NCBI GenBank assembly: GCA_964007475.1
Contig: OZ023274.1
Coordinates: 25,573,090 to 25,637,089 of the forward strand
From: Hybos culiciformis
Lineage: Eukaryota; Arthropoda; Insecta; Diptera; Hybotidae
DNA length: 64,000 bases
Direction: 5' to 3'
The position numbers and the translations under genes were made by a program. Shown here one piece after another: positions 9,416 through 24,308 of the stretch (position 1 is the first letter of the stretch; each line of letters begins with the position of its first letter). Under the pieces are notes generated by a model that did no database searches, was not told the origin of the DNA, and saw only the letters and a list, made by a program, of their open reading frames with translations.

Positions 9416-12400
9416 TTTATCCCACATAGTTTTTTTCCAGCATAGAAAAATATTAATATGACGACTGTTATAGTTGAAAACTACAAAACATTTTAAAGTA
9501 TTATAATAATAAAGGCAAAAATTAAAATATTTTTGAAAAAAGAAAAAAAAAACTTTTTTATAATACTTACATACATGCCATACTCGAGGCCAGAAAGAAA
9601 ATTTTCATAATGAAATAAGTTTTTCCTTTTTCACAACAACTATAAAAAAAAAAAATAAATATGATGGCAAGGAAAGTTTTAACAAAAAAATTTTTTTTTC
9701 TTAATTAAAAAATAAGTGGAGTTCCCACAGGATTTTTCAATTTATATGTTAATTTAGAATTTAGATCATTATTTATATTTATTAAAATACATATTATGTA
9801 CACTGAAATATGTATGTGTCTTTTAAATTCAAGCCTGTGTGGATTATTGTATTTTTTTTATTTTTATCAAAAATGACATCTATGTTGATAAAATATTGCA
9901 TTTAACTTTTATTAATGCATTAATGATGTGTATAAAGAAGAAAGGTCTTGAAACCCAAGTACATATTAGAAATTACATTTCAATGACATCCTGAAAATTA
10001 TTAGACATCAATAATTAATGTAATGTTCTAAAATAATTTTAAAATATATGTTTAAAAAAATATCTAAAAAATTTATTTTGAAAATAAAATTTGGTAGAAT
10101 GGTTCGAAAAGTGCTGCGAGGATATGAAATCTACAAGACTTTACCAAATTAAATTATTATTTAAGAGAAATTAAAATTCGCATATGCTTGAAAAAAAGAA
10201 AGCTGCAGCAGTTATAATTTATGTATATTCCTTACTATGGATGAGGTATAATCGAACTAGAGAATGATTTAAGTAAGATTAGCTATTTGTTATAGCATTA
10301 ACGTCTTTATTATCAAGACTGATTATAAAAATGTTGAATGGCTCGTGATACAAAATATACAGTCCGAGAAATTTAATTTATATACTTTTTTTAAAGATAT
10401 TTTTTTGCCAGATTGCATTGAAAAATTAATAAAATTAATTTTTTAAATTATGTATCTCCATTAATTTGCAAGTGTTGGAAAAAAATTTTTTTCAGAAAGA
10501 CAAAATTAAATTAAATCTGGAATGTCTGCACAAAAAAAATTTGGACTGAGGTCTCCCCATATAAATTTTTTTAAATACGAACTTTCTACCTTTGCAAAAA
10601 TATTGCGTGTTTTTGGATGAGCTCGGAATTTTTTTGCATAAAAAATAATTCTTGAAATTTTGAGTTAAAATGTCAATGCCAAGTAATATAAAAAACGAGA
10701 AATAATTAAATTAATACATTTTTTTTATTTTGTATGAAAAGTCAGTTCGTTCAAATACAGAAGCAATTTCCATAAGCGGTCTTGATATTAAAGACGTCAA
10801 TGGTTATAGCAAGAAAAGTATATCGTATACGTTTAATTTCTTATATATGTCTCGAAAGAATAATTAAAACTATAATTTTGGTGTACCGTCTTTTGCTAAA
10901 AATTCCCTTGCTGTATATTTTTGGACGAGTTATTATATTGTTTAATAAGAAATGTAAGATTCTTAGCACATACAACCAAAAAATAACGCACTTTTACTTA
11001 TAATCTGTCTGCTGATTTTTCACTAAGCTTTTTGCAAAGTAGGACTGATGTACAACTTTTGATATTGGGTATATGGTTACGAGATTTCCTTAAAAACAAC
11101 TTCCTTCGATATTAAATGAAAGCGTTTGAAAAAATAAATACCCATATAGTTTCATTTTATTCAAATGCGCACATATTATGAGAATAATTAAAATTTAACG
11201 GATGTAGGCATACTATGTAATGTACTCGTATGTATAGCTTCATTGTAACAAAAGTGTATCATACATATATTTTTTGTAAGAATACATAGTAAATAATTTT
11301 CTTTGAGGAAAATTTAGGTATTTGGAACGCGGAATATTTTTGCCATATACGTATTTAAATTTCTATTCAGTAGGTACTAATACAATTCAGCAAAATATAA
11401 CAAAACAATATTTTTATAAAATTAAAAAGGATAAAGGAGGTTAAATTTTGAATATGTATATTTGCTAGAATTAAGTTACACATTGTTTAATCTACTGGAA
11501 TAAAGTTAATTTTGCTGAAATCCCTGGAGCCGCGCAGGGACACACGAAAAGGCCTTTGCTCACGTAGTAGGTTAAGTTACAAAAAACGGGGTTTTAATCC
11601 CCAAAAGGCCGCAAAGACGTCTGCTCGCGTAGATATGGATCACATTCTGAAAAACGAGGTTGTTCCCTGTTATTGTTTGCATGTAACTTAGAATTTCCGG
11701 AATTTTGTTCTTTCGCGATTTAGTTTCAACGATTTTCCATATTGTTTCTTTTCCATAACAAAAACGTTTCGGAAAAAACGAAATAAGTATATTTTTTTAT
11801 TACATATTTCAATATAGTTTCTTTTATTTTTGAAAACGATAGAAGGAAGGAAAATCGCAATACTTTGTTTTTCGTTTTTTTCCACAATAAAGTATGATAC
11901 TTTCTTGCCCTTTTGTTCCATACTTTATTCGGTTTCGGAAAACTCAATAAGAAATAATATTTAATTGCGTTTTTTCTTCCGTTCTGCCCCGTACTTATTT
12001 CACTACACCATATAGTATTCTAATAATTTGGGAATGAAAAAACAGATAAAATCTGTTTCTCCAAACTCGTACGTAAAAGTTTTCTTACAGTTTTTGAATT
12101 ATATACTTACGTATATTATTATATACCCAAAGAAATGGCAAATCAGAATAATAAGTTCAATTTATTTTGAGGGCACCAAAAAATTTATTTAAATGATATT
12201 TCTGAAGCTTGACTTTACTTTTACTCTGATCGAATTAAAATATGTTCGATAATATTATTCTCAAATACTAATTTTAGAACGGAAATGAGAATCAGAAGAT
12301 TTTCAAATGAGAGTACCTGAATAAAAATCTCTATAACTTAATACTAAAGAAATATGTATTAATTTTCCTTTCAATTATCCTATATTCTAACTAACAAAAC

Positions 12401-13559
12401 ATTCTAAGTGAATGAATATACATAATAATAACTGTATAATTTCATTTAAGATTATTTATTAATATAAATTTTATTAAGATCTAAAATACATATTTTTTTG
12501 CAAAATATTTTATAAGAAATAAAAAAAAATTAAATGAAAAAAAAAACCAGCTTAAAGAAGAAAATTTAATTCATAAACTTTTGCAATCTGTATAAAATGA
12601 GAATGCGAAAAACTCTTCATTTCCTTCTCAATTTAGCGGAAATGAAAAATTCAATTCAAATATTTTTTGTGAAAATATTTCTTCATTTTTTTTTGAATTG
12701 AAAATTTAATAATTTTCAGATATTTGTATTCAGTTAAGAAACATTTTTTTTTATCGAGCTCCATTGTAGTTCATAATGTGACAAGAAAAAAATGATATGA
12801 ATAATATAGTTAAGGCGGATAATAACAATTTTGAAAAGAAAAGCGATTATGTTTTGAATAATATAAGTTTGAACTTTTTAATAATATAGTTTTATAAAAT
12901 CATTGATATAATTTATTTTCGATTGATTTAAACGTATAGATTATAGTTTTAATCTTCCTCTAATCTTATAGCTTATAATAATTTACTATCTTTTTATGAT
13001 CATTGGTCTCGTTTATTTGGGTCTCGGCACTCCTAGTTTGTGATTGTTATGGTTAGGAAGATAGACACTATCACATTCGGCAATTTATTATATTTTCAAA
13101 ATTTATAAACTATGTTAATTCAAAATTCCACAAAAGAAATTTTTAAATCTCTAAATTCTTATTCTTAAATTTTTTTTTTGTCTAAGTAATTGAGCAAAAT
13201 AAGTCAGATGCAAATTTAGTGTGATAGTAAGTAAATACATTTTTTAACTCAATAAGGTAACTTTTTTCTTAACTGTATATTTCTTATAATAATAATGGTA
13301 AATAAAACTTTGTTAAACGATTTTATTATTTAAATATGTACTAAAAAGAAGAAAATAAAACTCAGTATAATTTGCGAATCGAAGAAAATAATTTGTTGAC
13401 ATTCATATATTTAACTAAAATTTAAAATCGTTTTTAAAGGAAAATCGCTATTAAAGGAAAAGACGTCGTTTTATGAGAACCCTATATGATTTTAATTTTT
13501 AACATATAGGAATAGAGTAAGAATATAAACTTATTATAGTTTTACTCAAAATTTAAAAT
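9416..13559. other. Intergenic, no gene recognised
   Basis: AT-rich DNA. Bases 11520-11680 are less AT-rich and contain tttgctcacgtagtaggtta, which resembles tttgctcacgtagccatagg near 27970, so a decayed dispersed repeat is possible. The overlapping minus frames at 11688-11947 lack recognisable domains. Confidence 0.45.
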
Positions 13560-13845
13560 GCCACTAATTGTATGTTGTCGGTAATGTAGTAAAAAAAAGG
13601 AAGTTACCAACGAAACTGCGTTTCCAACGAGTTGGGAATATTGTATTGTCACCGTAAATAAGGGTCTGTGGAAAATTTCAGCATAATCGGTTCGCGAGAA
13701 GTTGGTCAAATATCAGTCGCAAGATTTGGATTAATCATACGGTCACACGGACAAAAACGCACAGAGTTTGTGTTTTAAATTAAACCGTGTAAAAAGAAAA
13801 AAACATTACAAAAATTTTAAAAATTTCTTCAAATTATTAAATACA

Positions 13846-13880
13846 ATATAATTACAATATAATTACAATATAATTACATA
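13846..13880. repeat. Short tandem repeat (attacaatata)n
   Basis: About three copies of an 11-bp unit, attacaatata, precede the larger tandem array. Confidence 0.7.
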
Positions 13881-13978
13881 ATTTCTTCGCTACATATGAA
13901 TGGTACATGAATTATATAAAATCATATCTTTCATGTTGAGGCATTCATTACAGAGTTATTATAATGTTTTAAAAAGCA

Positions 13979-14930
13979 TCTATATATATAAAACCGAAGT
14001 TGTATCTTTGTCTGTTTGTATGTTTGTATGTGCCGAATGGGCTTCTAAACCGCTAAACCGATCGTTTTCAAACTTACACCATGTCTTTGTGTCAGGTCGA
14101 GGGTCGTTATGGGCTATTTTAAAATTTGATTGGCCTCCTACCCAGGGACCTCCCCCGAGGGCGGACTTCAAAAGTTCGTCCGATTTCATTCAAATTTGGT
14201 GTGTAAAAAGAGAAAATGATATCACACAGAAATTTCGTAATAAAAAATTTGTTGACCTCCTACCCAGGGACCCCTACCCAGGAACCTCCTACCCAGGGAC
14301 CTCCCTTGGGGCGGACCTTAAAAGTTCGTCCGATTTCATTCAAATTTGGTGTGTAAAAAGAGGAAATGATAACACACAGAAATTTCGTAATAAAAAATTT
14401 GTTGACCTCCTACCCAGGGACCCTTACCCAGGAACCTCCTAACCAGGGACCTCCCCTCGGGGCGGACCTTAAAAGTTCGTCCGATTTCATTCAAATTTGG
14501 TATGTAAAAAGAAGAACTGATCACACAAAAAGTTCGTAACAAAAAATTTGTTGACCTCCTTCCCAGGGACCTCCCACAGGGGTGGAATTCAAAAGTTCGT
14601 CCGATTTCATTCAAATTTGGTACGTAAAAAGAGGAAGTGATTGCACACAAATTCCGTAACAAAAAATTTGTCTTACCCAGGAACCCCCCTCGGGGCGGAT
14701 TTTAAAAGTTCGTCCGAATTCATTCGAATTTGGTTTGTAAAAGAAGAACTGATTACACACAAATTTCGTAACAAAAAATTTGTTGACTTCCTACCCAGGG
14801 ACTTTCTACCCAGAGACCTCCTACCCAGAGACCACTTACGCAGAGATGTCCTACCCAGGGACCTCCCTGGAGGCGGACTTTAAAAGTTCGTCTGATTTTA
14901 TTAAAATTTGGTACGTAAGAACAGGTACGG
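13979..14930. repeat. Tandem array of a 113-178 bp unit
   Basis: Six copies of the anchor aaaagttcgtccgatttcat begin at 14170, 14320, 14471, 14591, 14704 and 14882. Each is preceded by one to several copies of a 12-15 bp sub-repeat (cctacccagggacct). The head of the array (13990-14110) contains tctgtttgtatgtttgtatg and ctaaaccgctaaaccgatcg, a type of leader common at one end of dispersed repeats in arthropod genomes. Unit length varies because the sub-repeat number varies. Reading frames such as 13900-14442 are by-products of the repeats. The family is unknown to me. Confidence 0.75.
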
Positions 14931-14989
14931 AAGAACAAAATCATTATTTTGTTTTTTAACAAAAATTGTTTGAAAACAGGTAGGTAAAG

Positions 14990-17900
14990 AATTATGTAAA
15001 TTAATTATAATTATTTTAATTGTTCCAGATTTTTATCATATGAAATTTTTTACTTACTAAATATATACAATAAATTTTTATTCAAAGGATTTCATTGAAT
15101 TTTTTTTTTTTTTTTTTTTTTCAAAAACTTTTTTTCATACTAATTGTAATTACTATTGGCAAGTTTTAGTTTAAAAATTTATGATAATAATAGTTGAATA
15201 AATTGTTCAAAAAAAAAGGAGTATAGGTATGTATAATTAAAAATATTAACAAATGCGATTGTTATACAAAAAAACTTGAACATAAGAAATAACTTTAAAT
15301 TCACCAGTAAACTGTAAACTCTTAAATTTTACTAAAGCTATGTACAAATGTATCTTAAATAGGTCAATTGTGCTATCCTTTGAAAAAACATAGTGAAAAT
15401 AAAAGATTTTCTAAATCAACTTAAAACCAATCTTTCAGATAAATCAAGAATATAAATTTCTGGCACAAATAGTTCAGAGCAGATACAGGATTCATAAGTT
15501 CCAGATTTTTTCAAAGTTCTGATAAATTATTTTTTTTCAATTGACATAGCCAACTTTTCCTTATTTGAGCGGAATTAAATATGTATTTAAACTTTAAACC
15601 ATATTGTGTTGTTCTTTTTTTTTAAATATTCTATCGCAATTTTGTGTATTTTAGGTTAACTTAATTAAATTTAAAGTTTATTATTATGCAATTTGTGGAT
15701 ATCGAAAACACTTATCATAATTTTCAATTTTCCAAAAATTTTGTGTGTTATTTCTATACATATTTCATATTTAGCAACATTATTTAATATACCGCACAAA
15801 CAAATTATATTAAATTTTATTCATATTATAATAATGTTGAGAAAATAATTTCAAAGTTTAGAAATTAGATTTTTTGGGCATCACGCATAATTTTATTTAT
15901 ATATAAAGAGAATTTTCGATAACAAAATTATAATAATATTCAAAGTTTTGAAAATTAAATTCATTTTAAATGAAATTTCTTTATTATATTCATATAATTT
16001 TTCCTAATTTTCACAAATTGTTTTTTAACGCCTATTAGACGTGGTTGTAGATAATGCTTTACCTAGGGCCTCGTAATCCAACTTAAATTAAAGAATTAGT
16101 ATTTTTATTATTGATAATTTTACTCTTCGATAATTTTTTAATGCTTCTTTTTTAATAAATTAAACTCAATTTGCGCTATTTTATTTTCAATTTCCAGACC
16201 CACTTAATTACTATTATATTAAAAATGCGTCTTGATAATAAATTATACGCAAAATAAAAAAAAAATCTATGTATTTCTTAAGAGACAATCGTTTCCAAAA
16301 GAAAACCCATTAAAATCAAATGGGAATAATTTTTATTGGATCAAAAACTTTTCCAAATTATTTAGCAGCAAAAGAAGAAAAAAAATTATAAGTTTATGTA
16401 GTATAAATTTATCTCTATTTTACTTTAACAAATTTATATACAATTTTATGAAGAAAAAGTAAAATCCACGTAAATCGTGATATAACTTCTTAATAAATTT
16501 CTGAAGAATTTTTTATTCTAAATTTTCACTTTAAAAAACATATATACAAATACATACAATTGTACATGTATAAAAATCTATTTTTTTCATTTTCTTGAAA
16601 GCTTAAAAAAGTAGGTATTAATTATACTAAGTTTATTATTTCAGAAAGTTTTGAATAAATTTCCATAGAACCCAAAATTTCAGCTATAAATTCGTCTTGC
16701 TTTATCTAAATTGAACTAGTTGATTGATTACTAAATATTAAGATTAGCTATTTGTTATAGCTCGGAAACATAGGAAACATTGATCGAACTTCTACTTTTT
16801 ATATATATTTGTTGATGTGAACTATAACAATATTCGTAATATAGAGAATTGAATTTAATTTCGTTTGGGAAAATATGATTGTATTAAGTTACATATCAAA
16901 TTAGTCAATAAAGTCAGAACTCTAAATAGGGATAATATTTACAAATTGTAAATATTTAAGTCATAAATAACTATAATTATTATAATGTGATTATTATCTA
17001 CAATTTATTAATGTATCAGTAGTATGTTCAAAAACTTAAAGTAAATGAAAAATTTATAACAATTAAGTATATAATATATGTTTCTTGGTTTTTCCCCAAA
17101 AAATAAAATGCAATTTTGATATTATTGTTTATGAAGAAAAACTAATAAAAAAAAATAAATAAATAAAAAAGAAATTTTCATATGCAACACATCTTAGCAA
17201 TAAAAAAAAGTAATCCTTGTTAAAATGTTAAGGATTTTTTTTTTTGCCTGCATTACAAATTATATGAGAACATTTTAGGTATGTACAATTGAACATGTAC
17301 GATACGTACATAGTTATGTTATCTACTTTATTATTTCTCAACATTTTTCTTTAAGATAATTTTTTTAAAGAGAAAATTGCTGCTTAAATTTTCATTTTAT
17401 GTACTAAGTTAAATTAGAAAAAATAAGGTGTAACACTACATCAAGAAAATAAAATTAAAATTCTTCTTGAATGTTTGATAGTAGTTTCGAAGGATAAAAA
17501 TAAAAATAGAAAGTTGATTAACAGAACATAAAAAAAGTAGTAAGTACATTATGTATGTATTTGTATATACATATTAAGACATTGAAACATGATGCATTAA
17601 ATCTTTTTCTTGTAAAATAATTCCACTAACTTGTAATGCAATGCAATGGAATGATGCACTATATAGTATTATAATAGCGTATCAACCTAAAGAAAAACAA
17701 ATTATAATTAGAAAATGTAGTTTCGAGAATACTCAAAATGTTAAAATTTATGTATAAAGACCATTTTTTATGGTATGTAAGATAAATAAAAAATATTTAT
17801 TTATAAAGATGTTTTCGTATGGTTAACACAAAAAAAAAAACGCATTAAGTTTCTTCTCCAAAATTGATTAACAGATTTATGTACACAAAATAAATGTGAC

Positions 17901-20900
17901 TGTATATATTAATAAATAACTATTTTTTATTATTTTGACTATTAGCTTAATAACCTTAACAATTTTCAAATTATATGTAATCGATGTAAATATTTTACTG
18001 TGTAACACTCTGTATAACCTAATCGTAATCATCATAATTATTGTATATACATATAAAATATAGGTGGAAAAGAAAAATATGAATATCTTTGTACATAAAA
18101 AATGAATAAGTATGCAATTTGTTATAAAATCCTTCACTTTCAACATAGTCATATGAAATTCAAAGTGACTTTCAAATACAATAAACCAGAAGACCAGGGA
18201 AAGTCTTAATGCACATATTTGTAAATAATTTTTAATGTAATTCTTAATGTACATATTTGTAAATAATTTCCAATTCATCTATCATCATATATTCATAGTT
18301 TCTTAATCTTTTCGTTAAAGCATTTTAACGTCCATCTTCTACAGATCTATTAAAAAAATAACTTAAGTCTAATCATACTAAGATGATACTAAGAAGATTA
18401 TCAGTTTCATCATTGTTTACGAATATTAAAAAATTGTTGATTGAAACCGATAATATTTTTATTATTCTTCATCAATACAACATTTTTTGGTTTTTTTTTG
18501 CTTTTTTTTATTTGAAGGCATTAAAACGAAATAAAATTCTTTCGAAATATGTATTAATAATTATCAATATATTGACAGTACTTAATTTTGTTTTCTTTTT
18601 GGAATCTTTAATCAATGGTGCAATTTATGTTCAGACACCTGTACTTTTTTGAGTAGGTACAAATTTTTTTGTTTAGATTTTGGACAACCCCTTTAATCTT
18701 TATTGGTTCCTGTAAAACCATTATTAATAAGTTTGAATTTGGATTTTATTTTTACAGACATTATGTATAAATTTGGATCCTAAGAGAAAAGGTTGAAAAA
18801 CACTATACATACACTCGTATAATATATGAATGGGTTAATATAGAATAACACTATCAAAAATGAAAAAAAAACACATAACCTTAAAAATATAAAATTTAGT
18901 ACTTTACTGACCAAATCACGTTTCTCTCAAATGATATAAATGGCAATAAAGACTTTTTTGGTTTGAAATATTAAAGTATTAATCCGTTGGGCATTTTTTA
19001 TGGTATAAAAGAAAACTCATAAAAGAAAAACTTTTTTTGAAGAATTTTCTCTGAATTTTCTACATTTCTATATTTTTTTTTTATTTTTTTTTCTTCTTTG
19101 ATTTGATTTTTTTTCCAAAGAAAAGTTCATAAAACTGAATTGATTAGAAGAAAATAGCGTACAAAAAAAAACTTTTTCTATTTTGGTTTTCTGTAAAACA
19201 TACTACAAGAAAGTTGGGATATTTTCAAATAAAAATGCAAGAATGCATTCATCTTGTTCTTGGTATTAGAAAAAAAAAAGTTTTTCTCTCTTGGTCCCTT
19301 ATTTTTACCAATATTAAAGTAATGACACCATTTTATATCCCTTTATTGCAAAAGTTTTGAAATCTTCCTTTTTTATTACAATTTTTCAATTGAAAAAAAT
19401 AAAGATGAAAATTTAAATTTAAAATACTTAATTTCACTTCAAAAAGAATATAAATTTAATGTTAAAAGAAAAAAAAAAATGATTGCGTTTAATAATTTTC
19501 TTTAAATGAAAAAAAAAAATTGATGCGTAAATTAAATTCCATAAAGACAAAAAAAGAAGAAAACTTCAGTATATTTTCTCAGAATATTTTATGTATTTTT
19601 GTTACAAGAATCTAACAAAAGTTATGAAGTCTGAAAAGAATAAAAATTAAAATCATTCTGTATAAGCCTCATTCTTTTCCAACTATCCTACCTACGTACC
19701 TACTACCATTAGAATAAAAGCGACTCATTTTTCCAACTATCCTACCTACCTACGTACCTACTATCATTAGAATAAAAGCGCTTATTAAAAATTTTACAAA
19801 CGATTTTTATAGTCGATTGATTGAAAAAATAGCTAAAGTGTATATTATTAAAATAAAAAAAAAAGCTTAAGAGCTGCACTATCTGGCATTTGCATCGCTC
19901 CATTTGATTAATTAATAGGAGACTTACAAGTGTTTAATATAAAAGATAATATCCTTCTTTTTTTAAATTTGGCTACTTTCGCTTTTAAGCTTTATTTACA
20001 AAAAAAGTTAAATTTTTTTTTTCCATCATTATTTTTTTTCTGATTTCCAACTCGATAAAAATACTAATGTAGAACGATTGGAAAAGTTTCGAATATTTTT
20101 TCGATTTCTAATCGAGTTACTTTTACTTGACTTGTATCAAACTAGTTAATTTTACATAACAGTTTCCTTTTGTTTTTTTTTCCAATGATTTAAGTTTTAA
20201 AAAAAAAATAGAAAATTAGCTGCAGTTTCAACTTTTATAATAAAAACTTTTTGTATTTTGAGAAACTATTTTTGTTTTTATTTATAGGAAAGTGTTGCTT
20301 TGGAATTTCAGATATTTGATCCAAATTGAAATAAATTTTTCAAGAACTTTATTTTGCTATTTCTTTGTTCGAAAATACATTTTTCTGTTTTTTTTTTCTT
20401 TTTAAATACATAATTTATAAATATTTTTGTTTTCATGCTAAACAAAAATTTTGAAATTCTTGTCAAGCACACCTTCACTGTATATTTTAAGAAACTTGTA
20501 AGAAATAATTTTGTAAAGTTTATTTATTTTTTTCTTTCATCATAAAGAATAGCATAAATTTATGGTTCACTGATATTCTAAATAAAAAAAAGTTAAAAAT
20601 TGGAACTTTTTATATTTAAATCTTATTTGAAAATTATTGACTTTTTTAAAACTTAAAAAATAATAAAAAGAATTTAAATTCTATGAATAAAGAGGCTTAA
20701 GCTACTTTTGAAGTTTTTTTTCTTTAGTTTTCTAATAAGGTTTTCTCAAGCAACGTTGCCTGTACAATAATTTAGGAAAAATAAAACGCATAAGAGTTAC
20801 ATTATGACGAAGAAGGAAAAATAGATGAAAATTGACATTAAAAACTCTGGGTGGTTAACATATGCGTTGCGGTGTAGGACTCTTATTTAAAGTAGCTCAT

Positions 20901-23513
20901 CAAGTCATACAGAGTAACCCCAAATCAGAGATAATAAGCTATAACATTTGATATTGGCCTTGATGATTAAATATTAAAAGAAATTTTCTACGGACATACT
21001 AATACGGTCATACGATATTTATATTAATTTAGCTATACACATACGTTGCTCAAAAAATAGGCTTCAAAGGCATAATAGATCCAATAATCTGAAATTAAAT
21101 CCTGAAATTTTATTTTAGATATGTATACCGTATATGCATTGCATGCATAATATACTCATTATGTTTGCTAAAACATAGTTCAATAAAACATAGTGTAATA
21201 TATTTGCATAACATTTATATAGATTTGAGGTGAAATTAACTTTTTGCCAAAACACATTTTTGTTTCAAATACATATTAATAACCATTATAGCAGTGTCCC
21301 AGAAAGGACAAAAAAATTATTCCCCAAATTATTAAATTTGAAAATATTCAGGAATTTATATTTTTTATTGCAGGCAATCAATATTTTTTTTTTTCGGAAT
21401 ATTTTGAAATTTTGATTGGAATAAAAATAAAGTTACATTGTACATAATAATATAATTAATGTATATAAATATTTTATGAATGTACATAATTTTATTTGAA
21501 AAAAATATTCACATACAGAGAACAAAAAAAAATTTATTATATTTATGTTATTTAAAATTTAAAAAATTAGTTATAAAATTCATGTTATTTTTTATCTAAT
21601 AATAAAAAAATAAAATTAAGCAAAAAAAATGTATTTTTTTTTATGTCTCTATAACTCTCTAACTGATAATGTTTTTCTCGAATTTGTATTCCAAAAAAAA
21701 AAAAATTAAAATTGATATGGGAATTTTCCAATAAAGTTCAATTTAAAAAATATAATAATAATAAAATAAAAGCATAATAATAAAATAAATTTTATTCTTT
21801 TTATTAGAACCATAAATTTAGTATTTATATGCGTTCAAAATTTAAATTTAATTTTAAATTACAATTTATATGTTATAGAAACCATTTTAATCGAATTTTA
21901 TTCTCAATATAAGCGTAATGAAAGATTTAAAAAAAAAATTATACGAACAGCTATATTTATCCAATATACTATACATTTATATACATATATCTATTTAAAA
22001 TAGGTTTTACAAAATTTTCCAATAATATCGGATTTTTTATTGTAGTCTTCTACAGAACTTAGCCATAAGCATTAACACAAAGAAAAAATTAAAAGAAATA
22101 GGTATAATCTTCTGCTAATTTGAGGAAGACCCTCATTTTCATAATAGATTGCGGGTCCTAATACTTGGGAAATGTTTGCGCGGTAAGCTCAAATTTTTAA
22201 TAATTAAACGGTCACATTCTAATAATTTTAATGAGATAAATAGATTTTCTTGAATATTAACATTTTTAACTTTATCGTAGGTACTTTTTTATGAAATTTC
22301 AATCTGTATCCTGTAAATGTAGGATGTTTAATGAAGGGAAAGTAACATGCGTATTGTGTGGTCGATAGAAAATAATTTTTGAATGATTTATTTTTGATAT
22401 AATTTAAAGGCTCTGTGTATTATTGATATATGGTCGTCATGTGTGAAATTTTTTCATATTATGAATGTGTGATGATAATGATAACAATTTTTATTACACA
22501 TAACTAAATGAAATGATTTTGCAAAATTTTTGATATACATACTTAGAAATTATAATACCACCGTATTGTATTTTAAGTTTTTGAGGAGTAAAATAATAAA
22601 ATCAGCGTAAATTTTGTTTTGTATGAAAATTTTGAAAATAAAAAGGAAGTCCCAAAAAAAATATTGATTCTTATCGGGTGGATTTATATTAGTTCAGAAA
22701 ATTTTATTATTTATAGAAAATTATTATTGTCGGATACAACTATAGTGGAATACAATAAGAAATTATGGACGATCTTGGAGTATTAAATTTTAATAATGTC
22801 TAGATTTCATTTATATTAGAGGTCTGTTCGAGAAGATTTTGGCATTACTAATTCGAATACTTCCTTGTTTCTTCGATTAAAATGAGGAAAATTTCTAGAA
22901 ACAATTGTTATCAGCAACTCAAAAAAAAAAATTTAAAAAAGTTAATGGCGAAAAATAATAGAAAAATTATTTACAATAAAAATAAGAGAAAATTTAATAT
23001 TTCTGGTTAAAAAAAAAGAAGAAGAAAAAAAGACAAGTACACCTAAAAATTCATTGGAAAATTTAATGCCTTGCACACTTAAAGAACGAATACTTATGTG
23101 CGCTACATTTATCTTAAGGATTGTTTTTGACAGATTTTTTTTTCTTCTTTTTATTATTTATGTTCATTGTAGCGTTCACTTGAAGATTTAATTTTGTCTT
23201 ATTTTTTTATGGTAACAAGTTTGAAATATATGAAATTGATAACATTTTTATTCGCTTTTTTGTTGTTTTGTTCTTTGTTGATAAAGTTTGTCCAAGAAGA
23301 GAAATATATTTAAAAATTATTTCTTACTGCTAGAATAGCGTCGTCTTTGACATTCAAAGGAAATAAAATGTATTAAATTCTATGACATGGTATCCGAAAT
23401 CCACACAGAGTATACCTAGTTCAGACATCGTCTGATAATTATCCATTGGATTCAACAATGCCAGTAATACTAGATAGAGGTGATAGATAAGAAGTTCAAT
23501 TTCTTATAATTTA
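14990..23513. other. Intergenic, no gene recognised
   Basis: Long AT-rich stretch with a 25-base T run near 15098-15122. A short plus frame at 18383-18652 encodes 89 hydrophobic residues without a recognised domain, and the 133-residue minus frame at 17877-18278 is low-complexity. The 21-bp string agattagctatttgttatag(c) occurs here at 16741 and again at 10277, probably a repeat relic. Confidence 0.45.
19673..19785. repeat. Tandem duplication of about 55 bp
   Basis: Two adjacent copies share ttttccaactatcctaccta, then cgtacctacta and cattagaataaaagcg. The second copy has one extra cctac step. No known function. Confidence 0.75.
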
Positions 23514-23585
23514 ATGGAAAAAGACACTGATAACTTAACAGAGGAAAGTGAACCATCAATACTAGATCCAACATTAAGTGTCATT

Positions 23586-24308
23586 TAGGGTGACCAGACA
23601 TACCCCATTCTGGGGTAGGCTACCCCATTTTTGATTGAATTTTCCTGAAATACCCCATTTCCAAAATCTGTAATGGGGTAGGAAAAAATACCCCAAAAAC
23701 ACCTAAAATATTTTTTTTTATATCTAGTAAATTTCAGCATTATGAGGTCAACTTTTATTATTATCAATTGAACAGATAATGTAAAGAAAGATAAAAAGTT
23801 ATCACTTATTCCACTGTTTTTCTTATCACTTAAAAAATCTTTCATAAACTCAGTAATCTTTTCTTTTCAAATGATTTTTTATTTTTCTTTTTCTTTGGGA
23901 TAGGAGAAAAAAAAAATAAAATTCCCTTTATGTTTTGATTTTTAAAATTCGAACTCTGCTGATATGTCGTTATCATTATAAATTAATTTAATAAATTATT
24001 AAAAATATATAAAATATATTATTCAAAAAAAAAAAATATATATATATTATTTGGAAGAAAACTGAAAGGAAACTGAAAACTGAAAAATATAATTTAGATA
24101 TAGGATTCGAAAATAAAAAAAATTCAATTGTGTTGTAGTTCGATGTAAGTTTTTTGTTTTTCGTTTTTGATTTAAACTTTTTTTTTGTTAGTTATGAAAT
24201 ATTACAGAGAATTAAAAAGTTTGTTTTATTTTTATATAGTGAAAAACGAAAAAAAAAACCATCAATAAAATACTACTCCAAAAATATATTTTTGATTTGG
24301 TCACCCTA
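23586..24308. mobile_element. Non-autonomous hAT transposon with TAGGGTGACCA ends
   Basis: Inverted ends TAGGGTGACCAGA and TAGGGTGACCAAA are flanked by an 8-bp target duplication GTGTCATT (23578-23585, 24309-24316). The left subterminal region repeats accccatt/ggggta motifs. No transposase. The minus frame 23585-23845 lies in the left half and has no recognisable domain. Confidence 0.8.

Noticed and set aside
13900..14442. 180-residue plus-strand frame
   Set aside because: It is a translation of the tandem array; the same peptide block recurs with the DNA repeat, and neighbouring units break the frame.
17877..18278. 133-residue hydrophobic minus-strand frame
   Set aside because: Low-complexity AT-rich translation (I, L, F, K, Y), no domain, and it includes a DNA direct repeat (aatgtacatatttgtaaata).
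18383..18652. 89-residue plus frame with two possible membrane segments
   Set aside because: Hydrophobic frames are expected by chance in T-rich DNA; no family, promoter or splice support.
23585..23845. 86-residue minus frame
   Set aside because: It lies within the hAT element and starts at its edge; no similarity to a transposase.
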